The notes below the pieces were generated by a model. It worked only from the letters and a program-made list of their open reading frames with translations, ran no database searches and was not told where the DNA came from. From Nemertoderma westbladi (lineage: Eukaryota > Xenacoelomorpha > Nemertodermatida > Nemertodermatidae), in assembly GCA_032718475.1 (NCBI GenBank), contig JAUCBJ010000207.1:1-42872 (forward strand): a DNA stretch of 42,872 nt. Reading direction: 5' to 3'. Position numbers and translations under genes: made by a program. Positions 40,282-42,872 of the stretch are shown one piece after another; within the stretch, counting starts at the first letter, position 1; every line of letters begins with the position of its first letter.

Positions 40282-41388
40282 AAGGTAAATGCAGTGCTAA
40301 ATAGTAAGTTTACAATTTAAACATTAGGATACACAGGTTTATGCTAGAGCTTCGTAATATAGGAACTTAATAATGGAACTAAATACATAACGCATAAAAT
40401 TACAAATTACATTTCATTACATTATTGCTGAAAGAGAATTACTATAAAGTTGTTTCAACTCATGTAAAGGTACATTGCAGTTCTAAGTGACGAACAAAAA
40501 GTCGGTATTTTAGAACAGTGTTTAATGGACAGGGTCTATACTATTTAGGAACAATTTACATATGCAAGTACAAATATCATTTGGTCGCCAGCAATATCTG
40601 TAATAATTAGTAAATAAACACAACAGGGCGCTATTGAGCAATTATTATTGTTGTACAATAATTGACCTCAAGCGGGAAATTCAAATTTGTTTAACGTGAT
40701 TTACTCTACTTCCTAGTCTCTGTCTGCACTCTGCATTTGCCTGATTGTTGCTGATGGCTGGACATTTTATTCGAGCCTTTTAGTTAGCTGGTTAGTACCG
40801 GTACTGTGGGACTTCCTTTCTATGTGAGTCCTACATTTTGTAATTTTATTCGTTAATGATAGTTCTCCCAAAGTTTGATACCTTTTATTCACAATTCAGC
40901 AATTAGTCGTGACTTATTACAGTATTATTCAAGCCGCCCCGCCCTACAGCCCTACTCAAATCTACTCGCTACTCGGCCCATGTGAAGAATACCAGACTTT
41001 CTGCCCTTATATTTCACTTTGCAGTTTACCCCCATATGAAGAATACCAGGTTTTCACTAGAAACACAGGTAACAGAAGGGCTGAATCTAACCAAAACAAT
41101 AAACAACTGGTTGTAAGACAGAATAACAGATAAAACACTTAAATAAAGATAAATTAAAAAAAATAAAAAATCTTCATATATAGAATTCCAATAAAAAGTC
41201 GACCGAAAAGTTAAATCCTGGTATTCTTCACAAGGGCGCGCTACTCGGTATTGTTGACTAGGCCTACTGCTCCTATGGATTTTATGATGCAATAAATATT
41301 TATTGAAGTGTTTAACAACTGCACCCACCCACTTTGACGCCCTATCCTTTCTACAGTTCTAACTATTCTGCACTCTAGAGAATAAACA
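40282..41388. other. Region upstream of the FMO gene
   Basis: Non-coding. It contains a lone satellite-like unit at 40376-40403 and three copies of GAAGAATACCAG-type sequence (40981, 41035 direct; 41217-41232 inverted). No TATA box at a suitable distance from the start was recognised. The start codon context is AACAATGC. Confidence 0.4.
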
Positions 41389-42872
41389 ATGCACAGACGT
41401 GTTGCAATCATTGGCGCCGGACAAGCCGGTCTCGTATCCATAAAGGCCTGTCTGGAAGAACGTCTAGACCCTGTGTGTCTGGAGTCCTCGGAGAGCCTAG
41501 GCGGACTCTGGAAGCTAACCGACAAACCCTACGAAGACAACAGAGCGTCCGTCTATAGTTGCTTAGTAACTAACATACCCAAGGATCTAATGGGTCACAG
41601 CGATTACCCATTCAGTGCCGATACGCCGATGTTTCCCACACACAACGTGGTTCTAGAGTATCTTAAAAATTACACGAAAGAGTTTGACCTCGATCGATAT
41701 ATTAAATACAACTGCCACGTTCAAAGTGTGAAACTGAAAGAGTTCACCGACGATAATGAAGGCATTGGATCGTCATCTTGGATTATTGAATACTTAGATA
41801 ATGGGGTTCCGGTAACAGAAACATTTGATTTCGTTATCGCAGCGAGCGGCAAGTTCAACCAACCAATATTCCCAAGTTTATCGGGAATGGATAGATTCCA
41901 AGGCGACGTTATCCACAGCGGCGCTTATCGCGATAACAGCGCTTATAAGAATAAGCGCGTACTCGTGGTGGGCAGCTCGAATTCGGCGGGTGACGTGGCC
42001 AACGACGTGGCCCCTGTAGCCGCGCAGGTCTACCTGAGTTGCCGCGCGGGTTTATGGGTCGTCCCGCGGTTCGCGTCGGGGTACACACCGTTGTTACACC
42101 AACGGAACACAAGGTTTATGAAATACGTCGTAGGTAGAATTCTACCGCAATGGTTGTACGATATTATAATCGAGTCAAAAATTAATGGGTTTTTCGATCA
42201 TAAAAAGTTCGGGTTGAATCCGAAGAAGCCCCTGAAACGCAGCCTTTCCGTCGCAGCAAATGATGAGATTCAGGGTAAAATAGTGACCGGAAGTGTGAAA
42301 CTGAAACCGGAAGTGAGTACCTTCTTGGTGGATAGCGTTGTATTCGGTGGAAAAGTCGTCGCTATTGATAGCGTTATACTTTGCACGGGTTTCGATAGCC
42401 GACACGACTACCTCCCCGAAAGTTTACGACCCGGGCAGACGACCCCGCTGTACCGGTGGGTGTTTCCCATCAGTTTAGGCCGTCGCCCTTCTCTCGCTGT
42501 TGTCGGCTACGTCTCCACTACCAACGCGATCTTCCCCATCTCCGAGATCCAATCTCGCTTAGTGGCCGCGGTATTCTCCGGGAGAGTGGAGCTGCCGAGC
42601 GTGGAGGCAATGAGAGCGGAGTGGGGGAAGTGGGTGGCGTTTATCCGCGGGACTTTCAACACGTACAGACCCGTGGTGGACCCTATTCACTACTCCGACG
42701 CGATTGCCGCTATGCTGGGTTGCCTACCTTCTCCTATAGACTTACTGTTGTCGGATCCTCGGCTGTTCAGGACTTTGTGTTTCGGTCCGGCTTATCCCAC
42801 CGCCTACCGACTGCAAGGTCCTCACGCCTGGGCCGGAGCTCGACAATGTTGCCTAGGAGCTCCCACCGATCT
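41389..42872 (+). CDS. Flavin-containing monooxygenase, 3' end beyond window
   Basis: An uninterrupted plus-strand frame from ATG at 41389 to the window edge (494 complete codons), read through codon by codon without a stop. It belongs to the FMO family (FAD- and NADPH-dependent oxygenation of nucleophilic N and S groups). Evidence: an N-terminal GAGQAG (residues 9-14, FAD-binding GxGxxG); FQGDVIHSGAY at 170-180, the FMO signature FxGxxxHxxxY; a second nucleotide-binding block VVGSSNSAGD near 193-202; LCTGFD, matching the family's ATGY block; and FGPAYPTAYRLQGPHAWAGAR near the end, the family's C-terminal block. Animal FMOs are ~530-560 residues, so some 30-60 are missing, including any membrane anchor. 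There are no introns. The GSSNSA variant of the usual GxGxS(G/A) is notable. Confidence 0.93.
   Translation, partial: MHRRVAIIGAGQAGLVSIKACLEERLDPVCLESSESLGGLWKLTDKPYEDNRASVYSCLVTNIPKDLMGHSDYPFSADTPMFPTHNVVLEYLKNYTKEFDLDRYIKYNCHVQSVKLKEFTDDNEGIGSSSWIIEYLDNGVPVTETFDFVIAASGKFNQPIFPSLSGMDRFQGDVIHSGAYRDNSAYKNKRVLVVGSSNSAGDVANDVAPVAAQVYLSCRAGLWVVPRFASGYTPLLHQRNTRFMKYVVGRILPQWLYDIIIESKINGFFDHKKFGLNPKKPLKRSLSVAANDEIQGKIVTGSVKLKPEVSTFLVDSVVFGGKVVAIDSVILCTGFDSRHDYLPESLRPGQTTPLYRWVFPISLGRRPSLAVVGYVSTTNAIFPISEIQSRLVAAVFSGRVELPSVEAMRAEWGKWVAFIRGTFNTYRPVVDPIHYSDAIAAMLGCLPSPIDLLLSDPRLFRTLCFGPAYPTAYRLQGPHAWAGARQCCLGAPTD

Noticed and set aside
42175-42405. Minus-strand frame inside the FMO gene
   Set aside because: Shadow of the FMO coding strand.

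Overview
The window reads as nuclear DNA of a multicellular animal, most likely a marine invertebrate. It holds animal-type retrotransposons (BEL/Pao LTR elements and several non-LTR families), TTAA-flanked miniature DNA transposons, tRNA-like fragments, a 4.25 kb satellite, and two host genes, an N-terminal methyltransferase and a flavin-containing monooxygenase (FMO). There are no operons, ribosome binding sites or bacterial genes. The species is not identified. All homology calls come from motifs read by eye.

Layout. 1-4862 (minus): the 5' part of GC-rich BEL/Pao element 1, made of a probable LTR, a leader and a long, frame-broken Gag that runs off the left edge. It appears inserted in the integrase of element 2. 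4863-13948 (minus): BEL/Pao element 2, with leader, Gag, protease, reverse transcriptase (RT), RNase H and integrase, broken by stops and frameshifts. 13949-18544: mostly anonymous DNA with a tRNA-like fossil, a CATGCG palindrome cluster, diverged tandem repeats and one uncertain small ORF. 18545-24327 (plus): a non-LTR retrotransposon with an Asn/Gln/Arg-rich repetitive ORF1-like frame, an endonuclease and an RT. 24540-26654 (plus): a non-LTR C-terminal remnant, then an RT fragment between 55-bp direct repeats. 26657-27370: TTAA MITE A. 27540-28960 (plus): a third, decayed BEL/Pao pol fragment. 28965-29101: a GGACCGAATTGTCC array with an inverted head. 30382-30673: a ~100-bp-arm inverted repeat carrying tRNA-like sequence. 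31048-31779 (minus): an intact intronless NTMT1-like gene. 32285-34480 (plus): a CR1/jockey-like RT pseudogene split at TTAA by MITE B. 35226-39479: a 25-bp satellite of ~170 copies with a 1255-bp higher-order period. 39585-40281 (plus): another CR1-like 3' remnant. 41389-end (plus): the FMO gene, open to the right edge.

Most coding capacity is therefore selfish DNA in several layers. The NTMT1-like and FMO genes are the only two convincing host genes, and nothing links them functionally. The observations I rate highest are an ~18-bp motif recurring through element 2 in two reading frames, the repetitive ORF1-like protein of the non-LTR element, the two TTAA/G-run MITEs, the tRNA-containing hairpin, and the satellite with its nearby single-unit homologue. 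G-runs coincide repeatedly with reading-frame changes, so homopolymer sequencing error must be considered before any biology is read into those breaks.
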